Origin: an uncultured Lachnospiraceae bacterium
GTDB lineage: Bacteria > Bacillota > Clostridia > Lachnospirales > Lachnospiraceae
NCBI GenBank assembly: GCA_934320895.1
Contig: CAKRFY010000061.1
Location: 1 to 6,795, forward strand
Length of the DNA stretch: 6,795 nucleotides
Reading direction: 5' to 3'
Made by a program: the position numbers and the translations under genes. The notes beneath the pieces are model-generated. The model had not been told where the DNA came from. It saw nothing but the letters and a program-made list of their open reading frames with translations, and made no database searches. The stretch's first letter is position 1; each line of letters starts with the position of its first letter. This document shows positions 6,441-6,795 of this stretch, piece by piece.

Positions 6441-6795
6441 TGCAACTCTATTTACTGCTCCCATAAATATCGGAAGACCGTCACTTGTTGAAACTATTAT
6501 AATAAATGGTCTGTTACAATTCATTGTGACAGTATCCTTTTTTTCGTCTGCAAACCCCACAAGGGCAACCTCTGTATATGAGGCCATACTGCATCCGTTT
6601 TCGTCAATCGTCAGCCTGCTTTTTTGTTTTGCTTTACTAACATAAATTCCACCTTCTGATTTATTTTCTCCATCCGACACGAACATTTTAGAAAAATCTG
6701 CTTTTTTCCCATCAAAAATATTTTTTATACCCATATCCTGCATCAATGGATTTAATTCAAGTTCACTTTTAAAATCCAGTTTAGGCATTGAAAAT
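6438..6795 (-). CDS. Serpin (serine protease inhibitor), C-terminal 118 codons, 5' end off the right edge
   Basis: The visible part begins inside the serpin core with FSMPKLDFKSELELNPLMQ, then DMGIKNIFDGKKADFSKM, ISK-like YVSKAKQKSRLTIDENG, the reactive-centre loop, and the family signature NRPFIIIVSTSDGLPIFMGAVN near the end. Serpins have about 350-420 residues, so some 70% lies beyond 6795; the frame is open at the edge. They trap proteases by inserting the cleaved loop into a beta-sheet; gut bacterial serpins are usually exported, but the N-terminus is not visible. The hinge after DENG reads CSMASYTEVAL, less alanine-rich than the usual G-T-x-A-A-A-A-T hinge of inhibitory members. Counting from the conserved glycine as P15 puts P1 near the Phe of VGFAD, which is approximate. 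The TAG stop is also the outer end of the adjoining palindrome. No ordinary terminator follows, so read-through toward the sigma gene is possible. Confidence 0.9.
   Translation of the reverse strand, partial: FSMPKLDFKSELELNPLMQDMGIKNIFDGKKADFSKMFVSDGENKSEGGIYVSKAKQKSRLTIDENGCSMASYTEVALVGFADEKKDTVTMNCNRPFIIIVSTSDGLPIFMGAVNRVA

Noticed and set aside
6340..6645. Plus-strand 101-codon open frame across the palindrome and serpin.
   Set aside because: It runs antisense to a clear serpin reading frame, begins within the palindrome and has no ribosome binding site.
1..6795. CRISPR arrays, tRNA or rRNA genes, and transposase or phage genes.
   Set aside because: I saw no regularly spaced direct repeats, no tRNA-like cloverleaf with conserved GTTCRA, and no reading frame resembling mobile-element proteins.

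Overview
The window looks like chromosomal DNA of a low-GC anaerobic Firmicute, most likely a gut or rumen Lachnospiraceae (Butyrivibrio/Roseburia/Coprococcus type). This rests on the gene content (type III glutamine synthetase, an intracellular GH43 xylan-oligosaccharide hydrolase, a clostridial-style carbamate kinase, a bacterial serpin), the AT-rich intergenic DNA and the strong AGGAGG-like ribosome binding sites. The family assignment is inference; no rRNA or other marker gene is present.

Layout, left to right. Positions 1-1298 (minus) hold the first 432 codons of glnN, cut by the left edge. Positions 1299-1670 form a non-coding gap with the glnN ribosome binding site, leader hairpins, a strong minus-strand intrinsic terminator (1465-1501) and a candidate promoter upstream of it. 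Positions 1671-3254 (minus) encode a GH43 beta-xylosidase/arabinofuranosidase. Positions 3255-3548 are a divergent promoter region with an operator-like inverted repeat on each side. Positions 3549-4481 (plus) encode a carbamate kinase with altered phosphate-binding loops, followed by a perfect 13-bp terminator hairpin. Positions 4692-6202 (minus) are a two-gene ECF sigma factor/membrane anti-sigma operon, coupled through a TTGA overlap. Positions 6228-6440 hold a roughly 213-bp imperfect palindrome built from several nested arms, the least explained structure here. Positions 6438-6795 (minus) are the C-terminal 118 codons of a serpin, cut by the right edge.

How the genes work together: glnN (ammonia assimilation), GH43 (use of xylo-oligosaccharides) and arcC (ATP from carbamoyl phosphate, releasing ammonia and CO2) are housekeeping or nutrient genes, each apparently with its own transcription unit. 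The sigma/anti-sigma pair is a self-contained surface-signalling module. A protease inhibitor (serpin) lies directly upstream in the same orientation. Because anti-sigma factors are usually inactivated by proteolysis, the pairing is suggestive, but no functional link is shown by the sequence.

I did not find a CRISPR array, tRNA, rRNA, transposase or recognisable phage gene. The most interesting unexplained items are the palindromic element between serpin and sigma gene, the possible attenuator in front of glnN, the altered carbamate kinase loops, and the unrecognised extracellular domain of the anti-sigma protein.
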